Assembly (NCBI GenBank): GCA_934635515.1
Contig: CAKTZK010000028.1
Coordinates: 1-18,011 of the forward strand
Length of the DNA: 18,011 nucleotides
Reading direction: 5' to 3'
Source of the DNA: an uncultured Oscillospiraceae bacterium
Lineage (GTDB): Bacteria > Bacillota_A > Clostridia > Oscillospirales > Oscillospiraceae
The translations under genes were made by a program, and so were the position numbers. A model generated the notes under the pieces. That model worked only from the letters and a program-made list of their open reading frames with translations. It made no database searches and was not told the origin of the DNA. Below are positions 1 through 6,434 of this stretch, one piece after another. Numbering within the stretch: position 1 is the stretch's first letter; the number at the start of each line of letters is the position of its first letter.

Positions 1-1
1 G

Positions 2-196
2 GCCTATATAGGCCATCCCATTCTGGGCGACACGGTATACGGGGCCAAAAAGCCCGTGCCGGGGCTGACGGGTCAGTGTCTCCACGCCACGGGCCTGGAA
101 TTTATCCACCCCGCCACCGGGGAAAAGATCTCCCTCAGCTGCCCTCTGCCGGAGGAATTCACCCGGATGCTGGAGAAGCTGCGGCGGCAGGAATAA
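2..196 (+). CDS. RluA-family pseudouridine synthase, C-terminal fragment
   Basis: The frame is open from the window edge for 64 codons and ends in TAA. The protein reads AYIGHPILGDTVYGAKK near the start and CLHATGLEFIHPATGE after it, the two conserved C-terminal blocks of RluA/RluD-type 23S rRNA pseudouridine synthases (GHP-LLGD-YG and QALHA...HP-TGE). The catalytic Asp block (HRLD) lies upstream of the window, so the substrate uridine cannot be assigned. The C-terminal segment packs against the catalytic domain and is needed for folding. A strong hairpin with a T-run follows within 10 bases and ends the transcription unit. Only the last fifth or so of a roughly 300-residue protein is present; the truncation is due to the window edge. 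Confidence 0.88.
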   Translation, partial: AYIGHPILGDTVYGAKKPVPGLTGQCLHATGLEFIHPATGEKISLSCPLPEEFTRMLEKLRRQE

Positions 197-204
197 ACGA
201 AACA

Positions 205-243
205 ATGCCCGGCCCCGAAATGGGGCCGGGCATCCGCGTTTTT
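205..243. terminator. Intrinsic terminator after the pseudouridine synthase gene
   Basis: A perfect 12-bp stem (205-216 with 222-233, ATGCCCGGCCCC pairing with GGGGCCGGGCAT) around a GAAAT loop is followed by a run of five T (239-243). It lies between two convergent genes and may serve both, although the minus-strand T-tract is weaker. Confidence 0.85.
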
Positions 244-250
244 GGAGAGA

Positions 251-619
251 TCACTGATGCTGCCGGGCGTGGCGGCAGATAGCCGCAAAGGTCTGGGGGC
301 TGATGTCATGCTCGATCTTGCAGGCATCATTTTCCGCCGTCTCCCGATCCACTCCCAGGTGGATGAGGAAGTTGGTGAGGGTCCGGTGCCGGTCCAGCAT
401 TTCCTCGGCAATGGCCAGGCCGCTGGGCTCCAGGGTGATAAGCCCGGTTTTGTCCATGGTAATATAGCCGTTTTCCCGCAGGCGCTTGGTGGCATAGCTG
501 ACGCTGGGCTTGGTCACGCCTAAATGCTCCGCCACGTCAATGGAGCGGATGAAGCCGTGCTTCTTCTGCATCATCAGCATGGTTTCCAGATAATCCTCCG
601 AAGATTTTTGAATTTCCAT
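251..619 (-). CDS. Short DtxR/MntR-family metal-dependent transcriptional regulator
   Basis: 122 residues from the ATG at 619, which has a GGAGTG ribosome site in the right place; the frame stays open further upstream, but that part is low-quality and lacks family similarity. Residues 1-60 form the winged helix-turn-helix, with SIDVAEHLGVTKPSVSYATK the recognition region; residues 70-110 are the metal-binding/dimerisation helices. Putative ligands by alignment from memory are D9, E12, H78, C100, E103 and H104. Cys at position 100 is DtxR/IdeR-like (Cys102), whereas Asp at position 9 is MntR-like (Asp8), so the metal preference is uncertain between Fe(II) and Mn(II). The SH3-like third domain is missing, as in many clostridial members. 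It sits next to the Fe-S assembly genes, which fits metal homeostasis. The family assignment is secure; the metal is inference. Confidence 0.85.
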   Translation of the reverse strand: MEIQKSSEDYLETMLMMQKKHGFIRSIDVAEHLGVTKPSVSYATKRLRENGYITMDKTGLITLEPSGLAIAEEMLDRHRTLTNFLIHLGVDRETAENDACKIEHDISPQTFAAICRHARQHQ

Positions 620-711
620 AATCGGTACACTCCATTGTTTATTTATACCCAGCGTAACACAGCGGCGGGCAAAAAACAAGAGGAAGGTAAAAATATTTAA
701 CACGCCGAAAA

Positions 712-732
712 GACTTTTTGACACGCTGTCTA
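712..732 (+). repeat. Fragment matching the 3' end motif of the local hairpin repeat
   Basis: GACTTTTTGACACGCTGTCTA here matches GGCTTTTTGACACACTGTTTA at 11841-11861, the end of the large repeat before the aminotransferase gene, with only four differences in 21 bases. The hairpins of the full repeat are not present upstream, so this is at most a remnant. It contains a TTGACA hexamer (718-723). Confidence 0.4.
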
Positions 733-820
733 AGTTTTTAATAGTAAGGGGACGCCCTTCCTTACCGCTATCGTAATTCCCTCACTTTATCGGCAGTCTG
801 AAAATATTTTTAAAAGCCTA

Positions 821-849
821 TTGACAAACTATGCTTTTAGGGGTATTGT
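821..849 (+). promoter_or_regulatory. Sigma-A promoter for the iscS-iscU operon
   Basis: TTGACA (821-826), a 17-bp spacer and TATTGT (844-849) give a consensus -35, ideal spacing and a good -10. Transcription should start near 856, 46 bases before the ATG of the cysteine desulfurase gene. An A/T-rich stretch directly upstream may act as an UP element. Confidence 0.8.
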
Positions 850-853
850 AATC

Positions 854-872
854 ATACCTAATAAGTAGGCAT
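854..872. promoter_or_regulatory. Inverted repeat at the isc transcription start, candidate Rrf2/IscR operator
   Basis: ATACCTA-ATAAG-TAGGCAT is an inverted repeat with 7-bp arms (six of seven positions complementary) separated by 5 bases. It covers the predicted start site, where bound protein would block initiation. The Rrf2-family regulator encoded at the end of the same gene block is the natural candidate ligand. The assignment is inference from position and symmetry; no experimentally known motif was matched. Confidence 0.5.
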
Positions 873-901
873 TAGATTTTTCATACCAGGAGGACCAGTG
901 T

Positions 902-2089
902 ATGACCATTTATACCGATAACGCCGCCACCACACGCATGAGCGACACCGCCGTGGCCGCCATGCTCCCCTGTCTGCAGGGCAACTACGGCAACCCCTCC
1001 AGCCTGCACTCCGTAGGTCAGCGGGCCGCCGAGGCGCTGCAGGGCGCCCGGGAGACCGTGGCCAAGTGCCTGGGCTGCGACCCCAAGGAGATCATCTTCA
1101 CCTCCGGCGGCAGCGAGGCTGACAACCAGGCCATCATCTCCGCCGCCCGCTTCGGTGCACTGAAGGGCAAGAAGCACATCCTCTCCACCGCCTTTGAGCA
1201 CCACGCCGTGCTGCACACCCTGAAGAAGCTGGAAAAAGAGGGCTTTGAGGTGGAGCTGCTGCCCGTGGGCACCACCGGCACCGTCACCCCCGAGCAGGTG
1301 GCGAACGCCATCCGCCCCGACACGGCCCTGGTGACCATCATGTACGCCAACAACGAGATCGGCTCCATCCTGCCCATCCCGGAGATCGGCGCGGTGTGTA
1401 AGGAAAAGGGAGTCCTGTTCCACACGGACGCCGTGCAGGCGGCGGGACACCTGCACATTGATGTCCGGGCGCAGAACATCGATATGCTCTCCCTCTCCGG
1501 CCACAAGTTCCACGGGCCCAAGGGCTCCGGCGTGCTGTACGCCCGCAAGGGTATCCCGCTGGTGAATGTCATCGAGGGCGGCGCCCAGGAGCGGGGCAAG
1601 CGGGCCGGCACGGAGAATCTGCCCGCCATCGTGGGCATGGCGGCGGCCCTGCAGGAGGCCTGTGACCATATCGACGAGAACGCCGTCAAGGTCTCCGCCC
1701 TCCGGGACAAGCTCATTGCGGGCCTGTCCAAGATTCCCCACTCCGCCCTCAACGGCGACCCGGTACACCGTCTGCCCGGCAATGTAAACTTCTGCTTTGA
1801 GGGCATTGAGGGCGAGAGCCTGCTGCTTCTGCTGGATGCCAAGGGCATTTGCGCCAGCTCCGGCAGCGCCTGCACCTCCGGGTCCCTGGACCCCAGCCAT
1901 GTGCTGCTGGCCATCGGCCGGCCTCACGAGGTGGCCCACGGGTCCCTGCGGCTGAGCCTGTGCGAGTGGAACACGGAGGAGGAAGTGGACATCATTTTGC
2001 GGGAGGTCCCCAAGGTTGTGGAGTACCTGCGCAATATGAGCCCCATGTGGAAAGACCTGGTCAGCGGCAAGAAGCCGTTCATGCTGTAA
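902..2089 (+). CDS. iscS: Cysteine desulfurase (NifS/IscS class)
   Basis: 395 residues from an ATG preceded by AGGAGGA at 7 bases. This is a PLP-dependent enzyme that converts L-cysteine to L-alanine and passes the sulfur as a persulfide to the scaffold protein. Visible motifs: TSGGSEADN (67-75) for cofactor binding, EHHAV (99-103) with the PLP-stacking His, HTDAVQ (174-179), [10 protein letters not shown] (199-208) with the Schiff-base lysine K202, and SSGSACTSG (319-327) with the catalytic C324 on the mobile loop. RAGTEN (234-239) is also typical. The length and the K202/C324 spacing match NifS/IscS (group I). It lies 16 bases before the scaffold gene and clearly shares its operon. NifS and IscS cannot be separated by sequence alone; the absence of nif genes favours a housekeeping ISC role. 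Confidence 0.96.
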   Translation: MTIYTDNAATTRMSDTAVAAMLPCLQGNYGNPSSLHSVGQRAAEALQGARETVAKCLGCDPKEIIFTSGGSEADNQAIISAARFGALKGKKHILSTAFEHHAVLHTLKKLEKEGFEVELLPVGTTGTVTPEQVANAIRPDTALVTIMYANNEIGSILPIPEIGAVCKEKGVLFHTDAVQAAGHLHIDVRAQNIDMLSLSGHKFHGPKGSGVLYARKGIPLVNVIEGGAQERGKRAGTENLPAIVGMAAALQEACDHIDENAVKVSALRDKLIAGLSKIPHSALNGDPVHRLPGNVNFCFEGIEGESLLLLLDAKGICASSGSACTSGSLDPSHVLLAIGRPHEVAHGSLRLSLCEWNTEEEVDIILREVPKVVEYLRNMSPMWKDLVSGKKPFML

Positions 2090-2105
2090 TAAGGAGGCAA
2101 TTATC

Positions 2106-2540
2106 ATGGCACTGTATACCGACACTGTAATGGACCATTTCATGCATCCCCGTAATGTGGGCGAGATCAAAGACCCCAGCGGCGTGGGCGAAGTGGGCAA
2201 CGCCAAATGCGGCGATATTATGAAGATGTATCTGGACATTGAGGACAACGTCATCAAGGACGTGAAGTTTGAGACCTTTGGCTGCGGCAGCGCCATCGCC
2301 TCGTCCTCCATGGCCACCGAGATGATCAAGGGCAAGACCGTGGAGGAGGCCCTGGCCATCACCAACAAGGATGTGGTGGATGCTCTGGGCGGCCTGCCCG
2401 CCCACAAGCTGCACTGCAGCGTCCTGGCCGAGGAGGCCATCAAGTCCGCCGTGAAGGACTACTATGACCGCAACGGCATCCCCTATGACCACAAGCAGTT
2501 CCCCGACTGTGAGGACTGCGAGGGCTGCCGCATGGTGTGA
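2106..2540 (+). CDS. iscU: Fe-S cluster assembly scaffold protein IscU/NifU N-domain type
   Basis: 144 residues; GGAGG sits a few bases before the ATG. The protein assembles [2Fe-2S]/[4Fe-4S] clusters on three conserved cysteines using sulfur from the desulfurase encoded just upstream. The ligands are visible as NAKCGD (C35, with D37), FGCGSA (C60) and LHCSVLAEE (C104, preceded by H103). The chaperone-recognition motif, LPPVK in E. coli IscU, reads LPAHK (97-101), consistent with the lack of HscA/HscB genes nearby. An extra C-terminal tail carries three more cysteines (DCEDCEGC, C135, C138, C141), a common feature of clostridial IscU proteins whose role is unclear. The gene shares the operon promoter at 821. 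Confidence 0.95.
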   Translation: MALYTDTVMDHFMHPRNVGEIKDPSGVGEVGNAKCGDIMKMYLDIEDNVIKDVKFETFGCGSAIASSSMATEMIKGKTVEEALAITNKDVVDALGGLPAHKLHCSVLAEEAIKSAVKDYYDRNGIPYDHKQFPDCEDCEGCRMV

Positions 2541-2598
2541 GCGCCCTTGTGAAAGGGGCGGGATCGTGGTATCCTAAGCCTATAAAGGCGGCGCGAGA

Positions 2599-2696
2599 AA
2601 AAGCCTCGCAGAATTTGCCACCCGCAGGCGGCAAAAAATTGAAAGCATTTTCTCTCACGACATGTGCGTGAGAGAAAATAGCTCTCAGACTGCAAG
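2599..2696 (-). repeat. Hairpin-rich intergenic repeat, copy A
   Basis: Read on the minus strand, this segment runs CTTGCAGTCTGAGAG, a 13-bp perfect hairpin (2647-2659 with 2667-2679, loop containing ACATGT), TTTCAATTTTT, a 7-bp hairpin with loop CTGCGG (2615-2621 with 2628-2634), then TCTGCGAGGCTTTTT. The same blocks in the same order occur at 11752-11848 on the plus strand. Loops and linkers are conserved while stem sequences differ but remain paired. It sits between iscU and the Rrf2 gene and may also stop or process the iscSU transcript. Confidence 0.85.
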
Positions 2697-2711
2697 TAAG
2701 GAGGAAGCGGT

Positions 2712-3125
2712 GTGAAAATTTCCACCCGGGGCCGGTACGCCCTGCGGATGATGCTGGACCTGGCAGAAAACCAGGGAGACGGTGTCGTTGCTCTGAAGGA
2801 CATTGCCGCAAGGCAGGGAATTTCCAAAAAATACCTGGAGCAGATCATTCCTCTGCTGAACCGGGCGGGCCTTTTGCAGACCTCCCGGGGCTTTCAGGGG
2901 GGGTACCGGCTGGCCAAGGCACCGGAGAACTACTCCGTGGGCGAAATTCTCCGGGCTGCCGAGGGAGGTCTGTCCCCGGTGGCCTGCCTGGAGCAGTCGC
3001 CCAACGCCTGCCCCCGCTGCCATGAGTGCGACACCCTGCCTATCTGGACAGGTCTGGAGCAGGTCATGAACGAATATCTGGACGGCATCAGCCTGCAGAG
3101 CGTTTTAGACGGGCGCGTCAAGTAA
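2712..3125 (+). CDS. iscR: Rrf2-family (IscR-like) transcriptional regulator
   Basis: 137 residues from a GTG start; AAGGAGGA (2697-2704) is well placed for it and no closer ATG fits. The N-terminal winged helix (MKISTRGRYALRMM at residues 1-14, LKDIAARQGISKKYLEQI at 28-45, GFQGGYRLAKAP in the wing) is typical of Rrf2 proteins. The cluster-binding region has C92, C100, C103 and C106 (ACLEQSPNACPRCHECDTLPIW), close to the C92/C98/C104 plus His107 arrangement of E. coli IscR, so a bound Fe-S cluster is likely. Unlike in enterobacteria, the gene follows iscS-iscU rather than preceding them and is separated by repeat copy A. It probably senses Fe-S status and represses the block through the inverted repeat at 854-872. 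CymR-like control of cysteine metabolism is the alternative, but CymR lacks these cysteines. Confidence 0.88.
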   Translation: MKISTRGRYALRMMLDLAENQGDGVVALKDIAARQGISKKYLEQIIPLLNRAGLLQTSRGFQGGYRLAKAPENYSVGEILRAAEGGLSPVACLEQSPNACPRCHECDTLPIWTGLEQVMNEYLDGISLQSVLDGRVK

Positions 3126-3139
3126 GCCTTATCAAAAAT

Positions 3140-3187
3140 AACGATCCCACGTCGGTCCGCGGACCGACGTGGGATCGTTTTGCGTTT
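3140..3187. terminator. Bidirectional intrinsic terminator
   Basis: Positions 3140-3179 form a perfect 40-base palindrome (20-bp arms beginning AACGATCCCACGTCGG), with T-rich sequence on the plus side (TTTTGCGTTTTTTT) and A-rich sequence AAAAATA on the other, giving T's on the minus strand. It separates the Rrf2 gene from the convergent permease gene. Confidence 0.9.
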
Positions 3188-3189
3188 TT

Positions 3190-4344
3190 TTAGTTTTCTG
3201 CGGGCTCGTCCTCCTCCGCAGGCTGGGAGCGGATAAAGTCCTGCACCAGCACATAGACCACTGAGCACACCGGCACGCCCAGAAGCATGCCCAGCACCCC
3301 GAAGGCGCCGCCGCCGATGGTCACTGCCGCCAGCACCCAAAGACCCGGCAGGCCCACGGACTTGCCCACCACACGGGGATAGATCAAATTCCCCTCCACC
3401 TGCTGCAGGATCAGCAGGAATATGAGGAAGGTCAGGGCCTTAATGGGGCTTACGAACACAATGAGGAACGCTCCCGTGGCCGCGCCGATCCACGCGCCGA
3501 AAATGGGGATCAAAGAGGTAAAGCATATAATCACCGACACCGGCAGGGCGTAGGGCAGGCCCAGTATCAGCATGCCGATACAGCACAGGGTGCCCAGGAT
3601 AAACGCCTCGGTGACCTGGCCGGTGACGAAGCTGGAGAAGGCGTTGTTGGTGATGCGCAGAATATGCATGGTGCGCTCCCCGGCCTTCTTGGGGATGGCC
3701 GCCAGCAGCAGCCGCCTGCTCTGGGCCAGGAGCTTCTCCTTCTGGGCCAGCAGATACACGGAGAACACCAGGGCCAGCAAGAAATTCACCAGCGCCCCCA
3801 GTATAGAGGTGGTGATGTTGATGGTGGTATTGACCACATTGTCGCCGTTGTTGGTGAGGAAATCGGTGATGACCTTGGTGGCGTTTTCCGTGTTCATGGA
3901 CAGTTCCGGCAGCGTGACGCCGTGCTGCGATGCAAAGGCTATGACCTCATCCCACCAGCGCTGGATCTGGGTCACATAGTTGGGCACATTGGCCACCAGC
4001 GTGGACCCGGCCTCCTCCAGACGGGGGATCAGGATGAAGATAATAGCAAAGATGATGCCCAGAAACAGCAGCATGGTCAGCGTCAGGCATATAGGCCGCT
4101 TCAGCTTTCCCCGCCAGATCTCCGGGGCCTTGGCCAGGGCCTTGTCCCACAGCCGCTCCACCACCTTCAGCAGCAGATTCACCACATAAGCGATGCAGAT
4201 ACCCAGCAGCAAAGGCGCCAGCAGGGAAAAGAAGCCGTCCAGCACCTTACCCAACACGGACAGATTGTTCAGCCCCCAGTACAGCACGATGGCGCAGGCG
4301 ATCAGCAGCAGGATCCGCTTGAAATTTTTCTTGTTCAGTTCCAA
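3190..4344 (-). CDS. AI-2E family (PerM/TqsA-like) membrane permease
   Basis: 384 residues from a TTG at 4344, placed 10 bases after GGAGG. An in-frame ATG at 4425 exists, but an extended -10 element at 4396-4404 would place the transcript start downstream of it. The protein has two N-terminal membrane segments (ILLLIACAIVLYWGL and LLAPLLLGICIAYVVNLLL), a third after GKLKRPICLTLTM, a soluble loop with NTENATKVITDFLTNNG, and a C-terminal membrane bundle including LPYALPVSVIICFTSLIPIFGAWIG and the family-typical VEGNLIYPRVVGKSVGLPGLWV. A charged tail, PAEEDEPAEN, ends it. The family (PF01594) includes TqsA, which exports autoinducer-2, and Na+/H+ antiporters; the substrate here is unknown. It is monocistronic, bounded by terminator and promoter. 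Confidence 0.87.
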   Translation of the reverse strand: MELNKKNFKRILLLIACAIVLYWGLNNLSVLGKVLDGFFSLLAPLLLGICIAYVVNLLLKVVERLWDKALAKAPEIWRGKLKRPICLTLTMLLFLGIIFAIIFILIPRLEEAGSTLVANVPNYVTQIQRWWDEVIAFASQHGVTLPELSMNTENATKVITDFLTNNGDNVVNTTINITTSILGALVNFLLALVFSVYLLAQKEKLLAQSRRLLLAAIPKKAGERTMHILRITNNAFSSFVTGQVTEAFILGTLCCIGMLILGLPYALPVSVIICFTSLIPIFGAWIGAATGAFLIVFVSPIKALTFLIFLLILQQVEGNLIYPRVVGKSVGLPGLWVLAAVTIGGGAFGVLGMLLGVPVCSVVYVLVQDFIRSQPAEEDEPAEN

Positions 4345-4395
4345 AATATCCACCCCTCCGGCGAAGTAAAGACCCCAGCGGCGGGGCTTTGGGCC

Positions 4396-4404
4396 ATTAT
4401 ACCA
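4396..4404 (-). promoter_or_regulatory. Extended -10 promoter for the AI-2E permease gene
   Basis: On the minus strand TGGTATAAT provides a consensus -10 (forward 4396-4401) with the extended TGn element (4402-4404); the -35 (TGGAAT-like) is weak. The predicted start near 4389 lies 45 bases before the TTG codon and decides against the ATG at 4425. Confidence 0.65.
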
Positions 4405-4468
4405 TATTTGCCGCAAAGATTCCATGCAGAAAATGGATATCTATTCCCGGCGGGCGCAAAACGCCGTC

Positions 4469-4497
4469 TTGTGTTTTGGGTAAATATATGGTATTTT
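4469..4497 (+). promoter_or_regulatory. Promoter for the DUF3842 gene
   Basis: TTGTGT (4469-4474), a 17-bp spacer and TATTTT (4492-4497), with TGG just before the -10 giving an extended element. It is divergent from the permease promoter and about 65 bases before the ATG at 4562. Confidence 0.55.
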
Positions 4498-4561
4498 ATA
4501 GGGTAACGGGCCGCGTTTCCCGGTGTGAACGCGCGTCCTTTATGCACGGAAGGAGCCTACC

Positions 4562-4975
4562 ATGAAGGTTGTACTCATTGACGGCCAGGGCGGAAAGCTG
4601 GGGCAGAGCATCGCCGAGGCCATTATAAAAAACCGGCTTCCCTGCGACCTCTACGCCATCGGCACCAACAGCATCGCCACCAGCGCCATGCTCAAGGGCG
4701 GCGCCATGTGGGGCGCCACCGGGGAAAATCCCGTGCTGGTGGCCTGCCGGGACGCCGATGTGATCATCGGACCTGTGGGGATCCTCTCGGCGGACTCCAT
4801 GCTGGGGGAGATCACCCCGGCCATGGCGGTGGCCGTAGGCCAGAGCCGGGCGACCAAGCTCCTCCTGCCTGTCAACCGGTGCAGCAACCGGGTGGTGGGC
4901 GTGAAAAAACTGACCCTCAGCGAGATCACGGCCGAAGCCGTGGCGGAGCTGCGGCAGATCCTGGCCGCGCCCTGA
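4562..4975 (+). CDS. DUF3842 family protein
   Basis: 137 residues; GGAAGGAG lies 8-10 bases before the ATG. It starts MKVVLIDGQGGKLGQ, a beta strand followed by a Gly-rich loop resembling a Rossmann-type nucleotide-binding turn, and continues with alternating alpha/beta segments (LYAIGTNSIATSAMLKGG, ADVIIGPVGILSADSMLGE, ATKLLLPVNRC, VVGVKKLTLSEI). These are the conserved blocks of DUF3842, a small cytosolic family common in Clostridia with no established function as far as I know. The pairing with the ECF S component downstream (118-base gap) recurs in my memory of related genomes but cannot be checked here. A function in cofactor or metabolite sensing would be speculation. Confidence 0.8.
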   Translation: MKVVLIDGQGGKLGQSIAEAIIKNRLPCDLYAIGTNSIATSAMLKGGAMWGATGENPVLVACRDADVIIGPVGILSADSMLGEITPAMAVAVGQSRATKLLLPVNRCSNRVVGVKKLTLSEITAEAVAELRQILAAP

Positions 4976-4984
4976 CGCGGCGGT

Positions 4985-5093
4985 GGAGGGCCGTCCAAGG
5001 CGGCCTCCCATTTATAACGGCATATTTCATAACCGTGCCACGAAGGCACAGAGATCGTTCAAGGCGATGATGTCAACACAGAAAGAGGTTACA
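4985..5093 (+). other. Structured leader before the ECF S component gene
   Basis: Several short stems lie in tandem: 4985-4993 with 5001-5008 (GC-rich, one bulge, possibly ending the DUF3842 transcript), ACGG/CCGT (5017-5020, 5033-5036), GTGCC-ACGAA-GGCAC (5035-5049) and ATCG/CGAT (5054-5057, 5065-5068), then the GAGG ribosome site. The ACGG/CCGT and GTGCC stems share bases 5035-5036 and so are partly exclusive. I do not recognise a known riboswitch class; TPP, FMN, THF and preQ1 signatures are absent. Confidence 0.35.
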
Positions 5094-5633
5094 ATGATGT
5101 CATCCAAGCAAAAATCCCTGCGGCGGCTGATCCTGGCCGCTATGTTTCTGGCCCTGGCTATGGTGCTCCCGATCCTGACGGGGCAGCTGCAGCAAACGGG
5201 CAACGCCCTTTGCCCCATGCACATCCCCGTGCTGCTGTGCGGCTTTTTCTGCGGGCCGTGGTACGCCCTGGCGGTGGGCGCCGTCGCCCCGCTGCTGCGC
5301 TTTCTCCTGTTCGGCATGCCGCCGCTGATGCCCATTGGCATCGCCATGTGCTTTGAGCTGGCCACCTATGGATTCGTGTCGGGCCTGCTGTACAAGCGGC
5401 TGCCCGATAAAAAGGGCTGCATTTATGTCACCCTCATCGCCGCCATGCTGGCCGGGCGCGTTATCTGGGGCATTGCCCGGGTGGTGCTGGCCGGGCTCAC
5501 CCAGTCCGAGTTCGTGTGGTCGGCCTTTGTCGCCGGGGCCTTTATCAACGCCGTGCCCGGGATCATTCTGCACATTGTGCTCATCCCCGTGCTGGTGATG
5601 GCGCTGAAAAAATACACCGCGACCGGCGCGTAA
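5094..5633 (+). CDS. ECF transporter S component (substrate-binding membrane subunit)
   Basis: 179 residues from the ATG at 5094, chosen because AGAGG lies 5 bases upstream; the frame extends to 4983, but the added residues are basic and uncharacteristic. It starts with a short cytosolic Lys/Arg-rich stretch (SSKQKSLRRL), then about six hydrophobic segments: ILAAMFLALAMVLPIL, the re-entrant region ALCPMHIPVLLCGFFCGP, YALAVGAVAPLLRFLLFG, ELATYGFVSGLLY, VTLIAAMLAGRVIWGI and VPGIILHIVLIPVLVMAL. This matches the ECF_trnsprt fold (PF12822). S components bind a vitamin or metal and need the shared EcfA/A'/T module, encoded elsewhere in group II systems; none is in the window. The conserved MHIPVLLCGFxxGP and FGMPPLMPIG motifs belong to a clostridial subgroup whose substrate I cannot name with confidence. 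Confidence 0.85.
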   Translation: MMSSKQKSLRRLILAAMFLALAMVLPILTGQLQQTGNALCPMHIPVLLCGFFCGPWYALAVGAVAPLLRFLLFGMPPLMPIGIAMCFELATYGFVSGLLYKRLPDKKGCIYVTLIAAMLAGRVIWGIARVVLAGLTQSEFVWSAFVAGAFINAVPGIILHIVLIPVLVMALKKYTATGA

Positions 5634-5666
5634 TATCTCCCGCCAAGCAAAATCAGTTGTACGCAC

Positions 5667-5708
5667 AAAAATACCGCTGCGGCTCTTTCGGGCCTCGGCG
5701 GTATTTTT
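5667..5708. terminator. Bidirectional terminator between the ECF and Crp genes
   Basis: An 11-bp stem AAAAATACCGC (5667-5677) with GCGGTATTTTT (5698-5708) encloses an inner GC-rich loop that can itself pair partly. Its A and T runs provide U-tracts on both strands for the convergent genes. Confidence 0.8.
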
Positions 5709-5727
5709 ACGCAGGCGGCAAGAGCCG

Positions 5728-6390
5728 CTACACCTTCAAAATAAAATGGCTTTTATGGAAATCCAGAAGGCCTTCCCCGCGCATCTTCCCCAGCTCCAGG
5801 GACAGGCCGCTGCGCTCCACGCCCAGGTAATCCGCCAGCTGCTGCCGGGAAAAGGGGATGTCAAACTCATACCGCCCCAGCCGCTGGGCCTCGGCGGAAA
5901 AATAGGACAGGAGCTTGGCCCGGGTGGTGCGCTGGCCTGTATGGGTGAGCTTTTCGCTCAGGCGCAGGTTTTTCGCCGCCAGCTCGGCCAGCAGGTTCCG
6001 GACGATGCGGCTGTGGTGGGCGCAGGCGGAGGGGCAGATATCCAGAATACGCTTTACATTTAGAAATAGGACGGCAGCGGGCGCCTCCGCTATCACGCTT
6101 GCCTGCAGCCGGGCGCCGGGGGCGCAGGCAAAGGCCGCCGCAAAGGTCTGCCCCGGCCCCGCCTTGGAGAGGATATTCCGGTTTCCCCAGATATCCTCCT
6201 GAATCACCAGCACACTGCCCGACAGCACCAGCCCGATAGAATCCACCGTGTCCCCGGTGCGCAGCACAAAGGCGTCTTTGGAAAAGTCCTTCTTTTCGGC
6301 CTTGAGGCAGGCGAGCATGGCGGTCAGCTCTTCCTGGGATATGCCGGAAAAAAGGGGAGCGGAGCGTATTACGGGAAAAAATTCCTTCAT
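5728..6390 (-). CDS. Crp/Fnr-family transcriptional regulator
   Basis: 220 residues; AGAGGA lies 6-10 bases before the ATG. Residues 8-115 form the beta-roll effector domain (PLFSGISQEELTAML at 12-26, then LRTGDTVDSIGLVLSGSVLVIQ). Residues 120-145 are the dimer helix, and 150-220 are the winged HTH with FSRQQLADYLGVERSGLSLELGKM as recognition region. The Arg-Ser pair that contacts cAMP phosphate is not evident, and there is no N-terminal Cys cluster as in FNR; Cys residues are C28, C88, C119 and C123 by my count. The ligand is therefore unknown; haem/NO-type sensing as in HcpR/DNR relatives is possible. The gene is divergent from a ferredoxin-like protein gene with overlapping promoters and one palindrome, so control of that gene and of itself is likely. 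Confidence 0.88.
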   Translation of the reverse strand: MKEFFPVIRSAPLFSGISQEELTAMLACLKAEKKDFSKDAFVLRTGDTVDSIGLVLSGSVLVIQEDIWGNRNILSKAGPGQTFAAAFACAPGARLQASVIAEAPAAVLFLNVKRILDICPSACAHHSRIVRNLLAELAAKNLRLSEKLTHTGQRTTRAKLLSYFSAEAQRLGRYEFDIPFSRQQLADYLGVERSGLSLELGKMRGEGLLDFHKSHFILKV

Positions 6391-6405
6391 AAAAATTCCT
6401 CTTTC

Positions 6406-6419
6406 GTTGAAAATTCAAC
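6406..6419. promoter_or_regulatory. Perfect 6-2-6 palindrome, candidate Crp/Fnr-type operator
   Basis: GTTGAA-AA-TTCAAC is a perfect inverted repeat. Its centre (6412.5) is 41.5 bases before the start predicted for the rightward Fe-S gene, the classical class II activator position. On the other strand it falls in the 5' leader of the crp gene about 16 bases past its start, a position suited to roadblock autorepression. The architecture resembles PrfA boxes (6-2-6) more than FNR boxes. Confidence 0.6.
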
Positions 6420-6434
6420 CGACTTGCTGATTTT

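Noticed and set aside
881..2443. Long open frame on the minus strand opposite iscS/iscU
   Set aside because: It mirrors the codon bias of the two well-defined plus-strand genes, has low-complexity Gly/His/Ala content and no ribosome site or family match.
4345..4425. Upstream ATG (4425) as start of the AI-2E permease
   Set aside because: A consensus extended -10 at 4396-4404 places the transcript start after it, and the good ribosome site belongs to the TTG at 4344.
4985..5093. Known riboswitch (TPP, FMN, THF, preQ1, cobalamin) before the ECF gene
   Set aside because: None of the conserved core sequences of these classes is present.
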